From contig CAJQUW010003605.1 in assembly GCA_907163375.1 (NCBI GenBank), positions 7,501 to 71,500 on the forward strand: DNA of 64,000 bases, read 5' to 3'. This DNA is from Prostheceraeus crozeri. Taxonomy: Eukaryota > Platyhelminthes > Polycladida > Euryleptidae. The position numbers and the translations under genes are program-made. The notes below the pieces were generated by a model. That model had not been told where the DNA came from. It saw only the letters and a list, made by a program, of their open reading frames with translations, and ran no database searches. Positions 20,446 to 34,614 of this stretch are shown here, piece by piece. Position 1 is the stretch's first letter; every line of letters starts with the position of its first letter.

Positions 20446-23015
20446 GCTTTTAAGTTTTGGGTAATTTCGTTGTACAATATCTAAACCATTAGTCATCCTT
20501 TTGTCTTGAGTTTTGAAATGTAAGTAATTTCCGGTATTTCAAATCGATTGATCTACTTTATTTGTGCATACGAAATCATTAATTACACATAACACCAATT
20601 TTAAAACTAGTATATTGTATACGCCCTTTTGTAAGCATAGAATTTGAGCGAAATAGTACATACGCCCATCATACGTCTCTTTGTAAAATAATATTTGGTG
20701 AATTCATGTTTTTATGGGGCGTATATCGAAATTTTTCATGATAATTCTTAAAAATCAGAATAGGTCAGCACATAGGAATCAGTGAAAAGACAATAATTAT
20801 GGACGTTAATACATGTACATGTGCATCCATTACAAATTTCACTGATTGTTACGCACACATGTATGCAAAACACCAAATATAAGTTGGAAAGTTAGTTGGT
20901 TATCACCAATCAAGTCAAATATGGACCAAACAGCTTGCGTCATTCATGTGGTATTGACTTATATAAACCTCTTATGATCCTGATTCCTAATTAACAGGCA
21001 CCGAACCTGAAACTTACGACATCAAGTCGTTATATTTTGATGATGATGTTCTTGCTATGGATTGGTAAACATAAGCAGGTTTGACAATTATTAGTTTTTG
21101 ACCTTGATTGGGATATTTCAGAACTGCATACACTGCATCGCTTCGCGACATTTTAAAACCTAACTGTAAAGGCTCATTCACTCCAACTCCAGGATTTTCA
21201 CCTTTTTCCAATTGATATTTTGCATATCATGATCACTCATTATACTTTCGACATACCGAGATCTTCCAGTCACATGCCATCAATGCATACATAGAGTAAG
21301 CATACATAGTAATCCCTACTCTATGAATGCACATACTCTTTATATTGGCAATATTTGTTGATCATCAAACTTGAGGAAAGTCCGAAAACGAGAGACTCGA
21401 TAAATATTTCGCCTGAAGATCTATCGGCTTATAGACTTTTGCCTATATATCAGGTAATGTCCTCCTGTAGGCTATTACCTGAAAGAGATCAACTGAGATG
21501 GCACTCTCAATATGTCTCGTAAGAGCTCTTGCACACTGGAGCACTCGTAAGAGCTCTTGCTACCATGTTCTGTCAGATGATGAGGCTCAAAATAACGATT
21601 TACATTTATTCATGAGGCGAGAGATTTTTTGTGACATGAAATGTCGTAGCGGATCATGCTGCATCCTGATGTACATGTCACCAAATCAGAAGTGGCGATT
21701 AGGATCAATAAATTGGAGCTATTTTTCGATTTTTAGACCTGGAATTTGGTTGTTCTACACGATGATGATTCAATTGAAGAAATTTGCCAGTTTTTAATCT
21801 TCTGATTTTCAATGATAAGTATCACTAATCTACAAAAGTCTTTCTATTGTCTGTTGACAGAAAGGTTTGTTGACATCATTGTGAAAATGCAATGGCTGGT
21901 ACAGAAATATTTTGGATAATTACGGTATCATTTATGTACATGGAATTTTTTTTTTGAATTTGATTTATAGTACTCTCTTGTTGTTTTCTTCCGACAATAA
22001 TGTGATTCAGTGAGTGGAAACATACGAACATGAATGTATTTTGTGACCACTTCCTTTATCTTTTGGTAAGGCTCACGCAAACTTGAAACTCTACTTCCAT
22101 TTTCTAAAAACTCCTACTGTATTCAAGAAGAATGTTCATGCTCACATGTACAACATCTGATTAGTCAGGGATTGTTAAATTATAAAATAAGTACCAGCAA
22201 AAACTTTGAACCAGCCATATCTTTCCCGATCTAGTCTCAGATCTGCGAATCAGAAATTTAAGTATGTGATAAAACGTACTTTATGTCATCAGTGCCAAGA
22301 TATTTACTAAAATCAAGAATACATAATCCAGAAGCACACATATTTTTTAATTTTCAAGAAAGCAAAATTGATGCTGCTAATCTAAACTACCTCCAAAACT
22401 GTGAACCACAACGAATAGAGAGAATAATAAGCAGAGATAAGTAATGATAAATTAAGCAACAATGGTAATTTGTTTAACAAGGTTCCATCGTCGAACTAAG
22501 GGGTAGACCATTTGTGTAGCAGTTTTCCAGTTAAATATGACTCGCCTGAGTTCTGCTGGATTCGCAAGCGCTTTTTGTTTCTGGTGGGATCACATTTTCT
22601 AGTCTCTTGTTGGGGGTAAGTAACAGTCGTCCAGTAATTCTTCTAGTTATTCTCATAATCCAAAGGCGAACTCGACAACAGAAAATTCCTATCTTTCTCT
22701 ATTTGTAAAACAGAATCCCCCTTCAGCATTACAGGCCCATACCTTTATATGTTCATACTTGTACAATAGTTCCTATGCGTAAAAATCTAAAATGCTAGAT
22801 ATTTAATTTTGTCAGTTTCAGAAACTTCTAAAACGCATACTGCGGAAATTATACTTATACTATGATAATAGGCCTAGAAAATATATTTGTAACACTGGAC
22901 GAAATCCAAAAAGCGGAAAAGCCTGCATATAAGTCTACAACAATTTCACAGACTCAATATTGCAAATGCCTATATATCATGGGCCAGAGTAACAACGCGC
23001 TTTCAAATAGATCTA
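20446..23015. other. Interior of the possible large element, left part
   Basis: No gene is supported. ORFs at 21014-21211 and 21498-21797 show no domain. ATACGCCC/GGGCGTAT words occur near 20630-20720. Confidence 0.55.
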
Positions 23016-23190
23016 CAGGGTGGCGCACGTAAACCGCCAGATTTTAAACTTTTATTACTCCTCAAATATTCATCCGATCGTCATCTCATACTAGTTTGGA
23101 GTATAGGATCTATGATGATTATACCTGTTGTAATGAGAATTGTCAGAAAATTCTGATTCTATTGACTGAATGACATGTAGTAAAATTGAC
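23016..23190 (+). repeat. Mariner-like left inverted repeat
   Basis: Pairs with 24550-24738. It includes the shared stretches TCAAATATTCATCC and GACATGTA. Confidence 0.85.
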
Positions 23191-23240
23191 ATACCAACAA
23201 TGTGTCTTAACATGTAAAATGTAATGATAAACTTTTCCCT

Positions 23241-24391
23241 TTATTTCCCCCACGTCTTTATCAATAATGACCAAAACGAATTAAGGTAAATGTCATAGGA
23301 AACATTTATTAAATGAAAAACATAAAAAAGTGTTAGTAGCCATCGAACTTCAACGTGTCCTCCTCCATTCTCGAGGACGGATTCGAGTCGCTTTTGGCAG
23401 GCCAGACCAGTTTCTCGACACATCTCAGTTGTCACTTCTTGAAATGCTTGTATGATGCGGTCCTTCAGGTCTTGCATTGATGTTGGCCGTGTATGGTAAA
23501 CCTTGGACTTGACAAAACCCCAAAAGAAGAAATCGCAAGGCGTCAGGTCAGGTGAACGCGGTGGCCAGGGCATGTTAGGAGATCCACGTCCCATCCATCT
23601 GTTAGGCATCTTCTTGTTCAACCACTCACGCACAGGAAGTCCCCAGTGTGGAGGTGCACCATCCTGCATGAAAATGATGCTCCTGCCTCTTCTGTCCGAC
23701 TGCACCGCTGGCCAAAATTCCTCCTGTAGCATCTTGAGATACCGATCCTTGTTGACGGAGGTGTCGAAGAAGAACGGTCCGTACCTGATTGGCTGATTGC
23801 CGCCCAGACGGTGGTGCGTGGCGAGTGCATAGACACTTGCTTGATCCAGTGAGGGTTCTGGTTGGCCCAATAACGACAATTGTGGCGATTCACAACACCA
23901 TCCAGATGGAAGTGAGCTTCATCGGACCAGTTTAGTTCCACTAAATGGCTCGGGTTGGCTTGGATGCGATGTAGATCCTGTTCTGCGAACTCCATTCGGT
24001 TTTCCAGATCTTCTTCGTGTAATCGCTGCACTACCTGGACATTGTACGGATGCCATCCATAGTCATGGAGGATGCGCTGGATAGTGCGACGACTCACTTG
24101 AAGAGCACTAGATGCACGACGGGTAGATGTGTTTGGGTCCTCCTCGAAGTGCTGCACAAGTCGTTCCACATTCTGCTCTGTTCGTTCAGAAGATGACCGG
24201 TCCCGCTTGACAGTCACCACACTACCACTGGTCAACAGGTTTGTGTGCCACCGCTCTATGGTACGGGCATCCGGTGCTCTCGCGTTCTTGCCATACTCTG
24301 AATGATAAAGCCTTTGTACCTCCACTGGACTCTTGAGCCATTCGTACCAAGCCGCGCATTTTGCTCGTTCTGCAACCGAATAATCATCCAT
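23241..24391 (-). pseudogene. Mariner-like transposase with DUF4817-type N-terminus, one frameshift
   Basis: It starts at ATG 24391. Residues about 3-60 (YSVAERAKCAAWYEWLKSP to RTIERWHTNLL) fit the DUF4817 helix-turn-helix found in many invertebrate mariner relatives. A second helix-turn-helix follows (STRRASSALQVSRRTIQRIL). The catalytic core has WSDEAHFHLDG (D1), FMQDGAPPHW (D2) and LTPCDFFFWG (D3), with 42 residues between D2 and D3. The frame changes once near 23785, between VWAAISQ and IRYGPFFFD. The C-terminus is HVEVRW plus a hydrophobic tail. The enzyme would mobilise the flanking inverted repeats. Confidence 0.88.
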
Positions 24392-24549
24392 TCTTCTATG
24401 TTCGATTCTTTTCAGATAGTGATTTATTCGTCGAATGGTATTTTATATGACATGGAAGTAACTGAACAATATTCACTTCAAGACTGCGCACAATTCGTTG
24501 TGCAGAATACGATTCATGTTAAGTTAATTAACTTGATCTAGATTTTCGA

Positions 24550-24738
24550 TGTCAACAAAATGAGTACATGTCATTCGGTCAATAGAATCAGAATTTTCTG
24601 ACAATTCTCAGTACAACAGGTATAATCATCATAAATCCTATACTCCAAACTAGTATGAGTTGAAATTTCATGACGATCGGATGAATATTTGAGGAGTAAT
24701 AAAAGTTTAAAATCTGGCGGTTTACGTGCGCCACCCTG
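24550..24738 (-). repeat. Mariner-like right inverted repeat
   Basis: Inverted partner of 23016-23190. The outer 40 bases match almost perfectly. Confidence 0.85.
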
Positions 24739-24740
24739 TA

Positions 24741-26165
24741 CTTTTAGACTATTCTACCTCATCTAATAAGTTCCGCAATTTCATGAAATTTTCAGAATGT
24801 GCACTCAGTTTAAATCATCTTTTACTGTGCAGCGTATTGCAGACAATGACGATATAAAGTAGGCCTAGATTACGATACAATCGTAAATGTCGATATGGCA
24901 TGTAATATTTGGCAACAAGAAATAACAGTTAATGCCATAATGACTTCAAATGAATGGAGAAATAGGAATGCCTATTCAGGCCTATTTACGTGTAGTTCAG
25001 TGTTATTTTTGGCAACCGAACCATTCTCTGGGAGTGAAGGTAGACCTGCGTAGTCACGAGAGAAAATTTGAAATTTAGCACAGGTAACGCTAAGCGGCTT
25101 GTATGTGTAGTAGGCCTATCAGCAGTAACTTTTCAAGATGATTCATCGAACACTTAAATCAAAGCCACGGTTTGGCAAAGGGCTACTTCAGTAATATCTT
25201 GATATCTTACCTATTTTGGAAGACTAGACTCTACCTCATCTGTAGAAGAAGGCTGGAAGCATTGCATATCAGGGTCGCTTTAATTACTTTTCGAACTTAA
25301 GTGCAGCATTACATGCATATACTAATCACAAGATAAGTCAGACTTAAGTCAGTCTTACCTAACCTCCCTACTAGTCATGATGAGTTTACGAATATACTGA
25401 CCGGTGAATACATATCATTTCTACATCAGGCGAATTAGCTACAGAAACAACGTGCATTGACTTAGGTTTGTGGTTTGTATTCGCCTACATATAAAAGAAT
25501 ATCTGTTTGGAAGTCAGCATGAATTTTTGATCCTAAGCGTAGCCCAAACTAGACAACGCTTTACAGAAAGCTCACCTAAATTAACGTAGGCAGCCATCAA
25601 CAATGAATTACGAAATCCTAACACCTAGACTACTTCCGAAGCAATGAGCAACACTACCGATACTGACGCACCGAGTCGGACTCGAGGACAATATCAAATT
25701 TGAGAACTGCTTGGGCACCGTATGTCACACCCAAGAAAATACAATACGACGAATCGCGAAGGTGGGGCCGAAAACACAAATTGAGCTGAAGCGGCTAGAT
25801 TCCTACAAATATAATTTAATGACCAACCCATTAAAACCGCTTCAAACGTTTTTCAGTTGTACTAAACAAAGCAAACAATTGTCTTTGATGTGAAGATACG
25901 CCCAAATAAATTCCAGTTGCACTGTTAAGGAAAGAAAATTTTATTCTACGAATGGGCGTATAAGTTATACGTCTGTTTGGAAAATAGAGAATTATTACAA
26001 ATTTCTCATTTTTATGCTGACGAAGAGGCCTCTTCGTATAGAATTACAATTCGTACAGTTTGGGATCATGCGCCCTCCCCATGTTTCTGAAACTCATGTA
26101 GCACTTTAGATTCGAGTCTTGAAAATATCACCATTGAAAAGAGCGACACGGAAATCTCCCGGATA
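24741..26165. other. Interior of the possible large element, right part
   Basis: No gene recognised. TAGGCCTA-like words and two GGGCGTAT/ATACGCCC words (about 25895 and 25955) are the only structure noted. Confidence 0.5.
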
Positions 26166-26224
26166 GGCTGTTATCTCAAAAAGTCAAATTTTGTTCATGC
26201 GCCCCTTCGTCAACATAGCGACGA

Positions 26225-29200
26225 ATTGCTAGTCAGCGTCGAAGGCAGGCATTCCGATGCTCACCGATAAATTATTCTACTTGAGAAACATCCCTTGTCG
26301 TTTTCCTGTCAAATAAACTTAAAGAAAATTGGAACTAGCACATAAATACAATAATAATTTTATGATGTCATGATATCTGACATCAGGGTCGTGCGACTTT
26401 TTTAATCGTGCGATTAACTTTTGAAAAATCTAATTCATCGCGCCCAACGTCGTTGACAAGCAAAATAGAGTAGTCCTATTTCGGAATGGAAGTTCAGGCT
26501 TATGATATCATATATAAGCCATTCATGCACAATTGAAGCAAGATTCGTTCAATTATTTTCAAGTTTACAACGCCACTTAACTGTTTCTCACATTCTAAGG
26601 AAAATTCATAGAGTAAATTGCAAATTAGACAACAGACGTAGGCTATTGTAGTCCGTAATTCTTCTTATCAGCCACACTTTGAACTGCACGCGCATAAAAA
26701 AATGGGACAATCTGAAAGCATCATAATGTGAGATTTCTCGTTTGAAATCTCTGACAAAATGACGATGTTTGATGTGCATATGCAGTTACATTCTACAGTT
26801 GTCATGTCGCTTCATTTTTTCATCATTTTAGAAAATGTCTTACGAAGACAATTTAGGATTCACAATAAGCAAAGCGATGTTAGAAATCGGGATTAATGTC
26901 AACAATGATGTTTAAAACGATGCGATAAATTCTTGACGTGTAAGACTGTTAGTTTTGACGAAAGCATTTGATAAACAGGACTAAAAAATCTGCTAGATTG
27001 TTTTGCCAATTTGTTTCAGATGAATAAAATCAGTTATCGAAGAATGCTTCTTTTTGCTAATTTTCCGTACTGTAGCTGCTGCCAATCTGTTTGAAAAAGG
27101 GCATTTTGTATATAAGCAGCATATGATTTCTTAATTGATTTTTCAACAATTAAGCCATGCTACTGTTTTCAATGCTATTTACAAATTTCACTTAAGCCGT
27201 CGCCCATCGAAGCGCCAGCCTTGTAAAAAGTGTAAGCGGTTTTTGTGGTACAGGTCAACATGAAAATCTAAAATTTTCAAAGTCAGAGAGACAGACAGGT
27301 GCGCAAAACATGGAAAACATTCATGAAAGCACACAGAAATAGTATCAAAATATCAAACTCTTCGTGCGAATTGATGGTCGACTTTCCTTGTTGAAATGCA
27401 ATACCTTCTACCGGTAGATAACGGAGATTGATGGAGTCACTGTGATTTCCACGCAATTGTTATTTTGTTCCAGTTGACAATTTCTCAAATGTCTATATAC
27501 CGTGGATTCTCATCGTTTCAAGTGCTCGCTGTCTCGAATGTGGAGCTTCCGTATCGCACTATCCATGTAAACTTCATGGCAACTAAAGCATACAATTTAG
27601 TAGACTACATTTTGTCGACAAAATGAAATAGGAGATCGACGTGTTTCTAGTGGCATCAATCAACGCGATTCCACTCACAACCTCATACGTCCGCAAATTT
27701 CGTTTGGATTTTTTCTTAAAAATGGTTAATTTTTGAAAAGCACCCTCGTCTCGTCCAAAATGTGTTAAGAAGAATCAGTTTATTGAAGCATTCGGAAAAT
27801 TGTCATAAATTTGTATTGACAATTATTTTATCACAATGAAACACGATCATTCATTGATGACTAACCACTGTCAACCTGTGAACGCCTCGAATTGAGGCGT
27901 TGCTTTCATGATACTAATTTCATACGTCGTAGTGTTGTTTAAATGCGCATGTCCGCTCCAGCTCTTTAATATTAGTGTCGTATTTTCATAAATAATCACC
28001 CTTTCTAAAAATCCCAAGGTGTTCGATACAATATCTGGTGAAACGTAGGTCCTACTTATCGCTATCTTTACATTTGGTTTACAACAACTTTTTTTTAAAA
28101 TAGCTTTTCCGACCAGAGAATGATGAAATCGATGCATTCGTTCTTCGCATAACTTTTAAGTTGAATATTCAACATTTTCATTAATTTTTGACAATTGAAT
28201 TTTTTTGAGATACCTCTTCTTCTTCTTGAACAAATATCATTTGATATTCGTTTCGTCGCATTAAGACATTAGGACATCTTTTTCAGTTGATTCTTCAAAG
28301 ATTTCAATGTGCAAAAATTTGAAATTTGAAGTTGAACGAAGAAAAGAAGAGTGAATTTCAAGATAGTGTTCATTTCGAATTGCTATTTCTTGACCCTTCA
28401 TTTCCTTAGTTACAGATATGACATCTATTATTTATCTATTATTTTCTTCATATTTATTTTATTTATTTATCTATTTATTTATAAAAGTCCTTGTATATAT
28501 TACCGTACATAAATTTCTTATAAAGTTAAAAATTAAATTTTCCTCGGAATAGCATGATGAGCTTTTCGAAAAAATTGGCATTCTGACTTTTTGATTTCTA
28601 CCTTGATCACTGAATTCAGAGCGAATATACATGTATCTTTTGATCAGCCTTGATGAGAAATTTTTCGTATATGTTTCATTGAAATCGGTTTCTAAGAGAT
28701 TCAGCTGAAGGACGTTTACGTCCACGGTTAGTGGAACCCGAATGGCATAATAGTTCAGTTATCCGAGGATCTATGTTAAACTATTTCGAGGGTATTGGCA
28801 AATCTAAGCAATTCTTGTCCCTATTGAATTTGTGGCCCACAAAGCTCAATGTCGTGCGAGACTAATTTGCCCACCCTTGTAGAAGTTTCTCGTTCCGTGT
28901 CTTATTTTGTCTTGACAGCGCAGTTCTTTGAATAATCGATCAAGTTGTTTGTTTGAGATCTTAACTTCCTCAATATTTGAGCATGACTGACTACAAGTAA
29001 TGATTTATTTGCTATGAGAGAAATATAGTAGAATGATGTGCAAGATCTCCATATGACAACAGAATAAACAACTGATAACCTCAACGAGGAGCTAATTGGC
29101 AACTTTATAATTTCAATGGAAGCAGTGGAACTTCGTTTACTAAAAATACAAGGTATTTATTAACTCGCTCCAAAGCAAATACCGATGCTAGTCCATTTTC

Positions 29201-32200
29201 CTCGATGCCAATTTAAGAATTCAACGTAGCAAAGTGCGTCAAGGTAACAAAGTTAAAAAAAACAAGCTAATGACTAGTTAATTTTCAATAGGTACAAAGT
29301 ATGATTTAAAAGATAAGTTTTATATCCTAAAATGTCTAAAAATTTTAGAAATACTTACTAGAAGGACAAACAACGCTTCTCCTCTCCTCATGTGTAATGA
29401 ATTGGCGAGTAAGTCGTTCTGTTCAAAATTATGTTTATCACTTATATATTGAAAAGATCCTATTTAACAGTCTGCCCATTCAGATGATAAGAGGACAGGT
29501 CTGTTTCCAATCAAAATACCAGATCTAGCTAATAACACAGCGGGATTAAGCTACCTAAAATCTACCAGGTGTGTAAGAGAATTAATATTAGTTCCTTAAG
29601 CTAAAACGTGAAATAGAATTGTATAAAATATGCGCATACAAATTATTTGACTATTTTGAATGAGGTCATCAACAGGAACTTGGTCAGGACGATCGCGTTT
29701 CGACCGCTTAATCCTGGACGCTCAAACCCGACCAAGCGCGGTCCTGTACATTTAAGATGCACAGCCTCAAAAATTAAATTTATAATAGAGAAAGATTAGC
29801 ATCTATCAAATGAAGGCATTACTCAAAAGTTCGCTGGCTCACGTACCTTACCGACCTGAAAATTATTTTGGAAAGCTTTGCCTCACGAAAAAGTGTGTCT
29901 GTCATGAAAATATATAGTTCCACACCATATATAGTAAGGACACCTTAAGGTGAACAGCATTCGTAGTTATTCTTGCTATTTCATGATACATGTAGGTAGA
30001 CTACATGAAATGAGCTCATGGGAATGTTCGCACGTTTGATATTCAAATGAACCTGCGCAATAGAACATCAAATTTATTCAAGGAAATTTAGATTTCAGCA
30101 GAGGGAAATGAAATGCTCGATTTTAAAATAGTTCTCCTAGAAACCCTGTCAACAACTTCACACGTTCTGATTCGTGTCTGAAAACAATAAATAAAGCTCA
30201 TTCATTCCATTTTTAGAAGCTGCACCGCATATGATAAGAATTTTTTATCATTTCGTGTTCATTATCACAGTTTTATCATGATCGGAAGCCGATATAGAGC
30301 TCTGCTCTGGCAGCTAAATTGTCATTTTCTTGGCGCAATTTGTGGTGATAGATTTTAGGAAGTTTACACAGATTGCAAATATGATTGTCGATATTCTTTT
30401 ATTACCGATACTTTATATTCTGAGAAATCGTAATGCAAAGCGATTTATATGACACACCTATCAGAATGAAATGCGTTAAAATGATTTCATGTTTTGTTTT
30501 AGAAATCACACACAATATGATTTGTTCGCATTCATTTTTATAAATCAGAGAGGAGAAATCAAGGATTTGTAGTCAGTGAATGCAGATAATTGGCAAGTAC
30601 CTACTACATGCATACATGTGAGCACATGAATGAATGAGCTATGCTTCATATCACGAACATAGCAAGCAGATCAGCATTATAGAGGTGACTTTCGACTTTG
30701 GAAAACACGAGATAAATAAATGAAGATGCTACCGACAAGATTCTACATTTTCCACCAGTCATAGCATTGGAACAAAACTTCGAAAAGACGCCATGCATGA
30801 CATGGAAAGCTCACGATAAAGGATTCTCCATAAGGTCGTCTTATCTTTATAAATTTTGAGGATTCCCACCAAAATGTTGATGCTTTATATAAATCAAGAG
30901 GAACCAGGGCAAGAGCATCGAAAAGTGAATGACATTTTTCTGATAAAAATTTGAAGTCTTTGAAGTAGCAGCTCATGAAATGATGGAGCTTCTTAAAAGA
31001 ATCCCAGAACCGCGTACAATATTCTTGTGTTGTAATTTTCAGCAAGGCCATGCTGAAATGAATTCACTGGGTACACAAAGCAACTACGGAGAGAAATTAT
31101 GGAGCAACAGTCTTTTAATCATGACTATATAAATCTACCAATCAGAATCTTCCTCAAACGTTTACTGTAATTGGATTTTGCAAAATGTAAAATGTGCAAG
31201 TGGCGATTGTGTCATAAAACTGCAAATGCTGTAATCATGTTTATATCCAAGGTTTTTGGCGGTGAAAATAATATGAAAGACAGGAAAGGAAGCAGAAACC
31301 TATCCCCTTGTGTAAAAAAGCTAGTCAGCGTCTTTATGTAATCAAGCGTATGAAAAATTATAATTGAGCTTATCATGTTTTATAATGACACCTTTTTGTC
31401 AATTCTTGAGTATAATTCACCTTCATTAATTGGTATCAACAAAAAGTGCTCGGAAAAAATGGAAAATGATGATTATAAAAAATAAAAATGATGATAATGA
31501 TTTTTATCGATTTGAAATATACACATCCTATCCTATCCCTGAGTTCGCTTGCATGATTTAATCAATTTTTTGTTGATTTTTAAAATAATGTCAAGTATCA
31601 CATAAATTCTCAAAATTATCAGCAACTGAGTTCAGTTTATGAATGATATACATTTGAAACATGCAAGTACAATGCATTATAATATTGACAGCCTGTAGAA
31701 AATGCATAACCATTGATAACTCAATTTTGTTCGCGAATTCGGAGTGAAATTTTTGTTGCATTATTTTGCATCTAGTAATTTTACAGGAAGTGACTGATTG
31801 GATGTTATGTCCTTAAATGAATTCTATTCTAAAGTCAAACTATAGTAATCGAATGGGGGTCTTGATCCGCTATAAATTTGAAATCACTGATTTTGTTTTT
31901 TTTATCAAACAAATGAAGTGAATAATTGAATTGGACGTGCACTTTCTTCATCACTATTGCTTCAATCATCTTTTCGCAAATCTTAAGCAAGCACAGATTT
32001 GAAATTAAGTACACAGGACGTAATTAGCTACTTATAATTATACTACTAATTAAGCATTTATAGTATCAATATTCGTTTCCATTCAATTATTGTAATTACA
32101 AGGATTGCTTGGACATTCATTTATTAGAAAATAGTCTTCAGCGTTTTTGTTTCGGTGAACAAGGTTACTCTCCTCACGGGAGAGTTAAATCAGGTCGCTC

Positions 32201-34614
32201 AACATATTCATGAGGTACTACCTTCGAAGTTTTAACAATTTGCACGTCTCGTGATCAAACATTCAGATTGAAAACAAGGTAACAGCACCTAGACTTGCGA
32301 GAAAATTTGATTCATCTTAATATTTATTGATATTCAGATTTGTTAGATATTTTGCTCATTGATGGCCACTGGTTGCATTCCATTTTCGAAATTGACGAAG
32401 GTTTCTTTTCTTATCTGATATTAACATGATAAACGAAAATATATCCTTTATTTAGATAAACGAAAATATATCCTTTGTGGTGTTCATTGTGCCGTTTTGA
32501 GTGAAATCGAGCAATCCTTAGAATAGAAGTATTCATGATATCATTCTAAATCTAACACGGTTATTTGTTTTAGACCGTATTTTTAGGTCAATTGATTTCC
32601 CTGGAGAGACTGTTGCACACGTTCAATGATGCTATTTGCGACAAGCAATTAGTTTTAACATATATATTTCATCAAAGCATCCTAAAATATAATCATTTGA
32701 TATCTTAGTAGCGTATAATTATAGCACTTTTATTCCCAATAATCTTCCACATCAACATGTCGAGGTAAGTTTTCAAGGATGCCGAGTTCATATCTGCAAT
32801 GAAGGCAGCCGTTGCTGTTACATAGGAGCAAAATCGAAAACTATAGGCCTATAGAGGCACTGGTTAGAGTTATTGAATGTAATAAAAGGGAATGTATTCG
32901 TAGCATCTTTTGTTGTGAACCATTTTATACGAGCTTCAATAAATGAGATGTCAGTGCTCCGGGAAAATCGATCCAATTTCAAGGCATTTGTGTTTTGCTA
33001 AGATAAACACACCATCACGCACCAGTATATCACTTCGCTTAACAGTGAGTGATTTGGTCTTCTCGCATCGCTGTGATCTTCGAAAAAATTTCTTTGTAAT
33101 GCTTGTGCTATGGAAAGACCAAGTATGGCGATGTGTTTCTTGATAGCCGTCTGTATAATATTGAGGACTTTTCGTTCTTACAGGCGCAGGTCATGATCAC
33201 AATTGAAACGGCTTGCGAGACCTACTGCTGATACCACAGAATTAGACAGGTCGTCTCTTCTTCTGTTTGACTAGAAGGGAAGCATTGGAACATGTAGCGT
33301 AAATGAAATGGCACAGTCTCCTGACTAAATACCATAGTAGTCGAACAATGAGCAGCCAGTTCAACAATAAACACGCCAAATTGTGCAAAGTTTCAGTGAC
33401 TGTTATCAACCGGATCACACAGCAAGGAGACACAGTTGATGTCAAGTTCTACAGATAAGTTTGTGAACGTTTTTTCATGCGCCTGCTAACTTTTTTAAAA
33501 ATGATCGGAGGACCCAACATTTGCGCAATGATCTGAATTCTTCGAGTCTGAAGGAATCGTGGCGATCGGAGCATTTTGAAAGAATTCAGAGCAATCCGCA
33601 AGCGACGTACGACTATTTTTCCTATCTCTGTAAGGTATTAAAAACTTCCTTTTGCCCACTTATTAAGTTCCTGCATGTGCCATCTGTTTGAATCAGTTTG
33701 CACTTCTAGCAAAGTGATACGATTAAATAGTCTAATTCCGTGGCTGATACAGTTATTCACTTTAACTCACATCACGGATGCACGATGCCATAGATATTTG
33801 ACAGGCAGCAAACATACCCCCAGAACACAAGCAAAACGCAATAGAGTCATCAACAGACATATTAGTCCGACAGGCACTGACATTTTCTTCCAAAATTCGC
33901 GCACGAGCTTCTTATCCCTCAGAGACCTGAACTTTCTCACACCTTTTGGACCCCTTACCTACTTAAATCGATATCAAAACATTAAGAAGGTTGATTTTAA
34001 GTAAAACAATGATGTTTGCGTGTAGCAGGTCGATACAACTAATCCTCTGAGTGTCTTTCAGCCTTCTCAGTAAACACGTGCGAAAATATGGTGTTTGTAT
34101 AAGGCAACCACATTTAGCACAGCATTGTACTAAGAGGCGGCTTTACGATATTTTCTGTCACCATAAAGCCTCACACAGTTGATTTTAATGAAAATGCTTT
34201 AATTCATGCAGCAAAACCTTTCCATTTATCCCTTCTTTCAAGTTTGTCCAAAGACATCAGAAATAAGCATAAAATGAGTCAAATTTGCTGTACTTTTAGA
34301 ACCTAAAAACAGCTGTGGAGATCTCAAACTCATTGCTTGTCAGCAGACTGTTTTTGGTGCTGAAGTATGAATATAATGATGACTTTCATTTTGGACATTG
34401 ATTTATGTCGAGTTGTTCATATAGGCCAACCAGTCACGCGAGATCATGTGAGAAAGGAAAATATTCAAAATTTTCCTGTCTTCCAACACAATGGATATCT
34501 ACGAGTATGATGTAAACAATGAATAAATTACTTTCACTCTTTATGCACCATCCGGGAAATGCCCGAAATCATTTTTCATCTAATAACAAAAATTTTGTGA
34601 TTGGAATTTCTACA
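26225..34614. other. Long non-coding stretch
   Basis: No ORF with a recognisable domain on either strand; the longest (30743-31051, 102 residues) shows nothing familiar. An AT-rich TTTATTTAT tract lies at 28430-28485. A 22-bp unit beginning GATAAACGAAAATATATCC is duplicated in tandem at about 32427-32478. Base composition is uniform and AT-rich. Confidence 0.65.

Larger units (their letters stand above)
23016..24738 (-). mobile_element. Mariner-like transposon with long inverted repeats
   Basis: The left end CAGGGTGGCGCACGTAAACC and the right end GGTTTACGTGCGCCACCCTG are perfect complements flanked by TA on both sides. The inverted repeats extend about 175-190 bp (to about 23190 and from about 24550) with a few mismatches. 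One minus-strand transposase gene lies between them. The element is 1.72 kb and structurally complete. Confidence 0.92.
20390..26224. mobile_element. Possible large element with 55-bp inverted ends
   Basis: TCGTCGCTATGTTGACGAAG and the following GGGCGTATGA near 20390-20420 recur inverted at 26195-26224, and similarity continues to a TTTTTGAGATAA word about 45 bases in. Extra GGGCGTAT words lie inside near each end (20640-20720, 25890-25960). No target duplication is clear and no transposase other than the nested mariner is present. It could be a non-autonomous transposon or two related insertions in opposite orientation. Confidence 0.4.

Noticed and set aside
23503-23796. Plus-strand ORF inside the mariner-like element
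   Set aside because: Antisense shadow of the transposase core.
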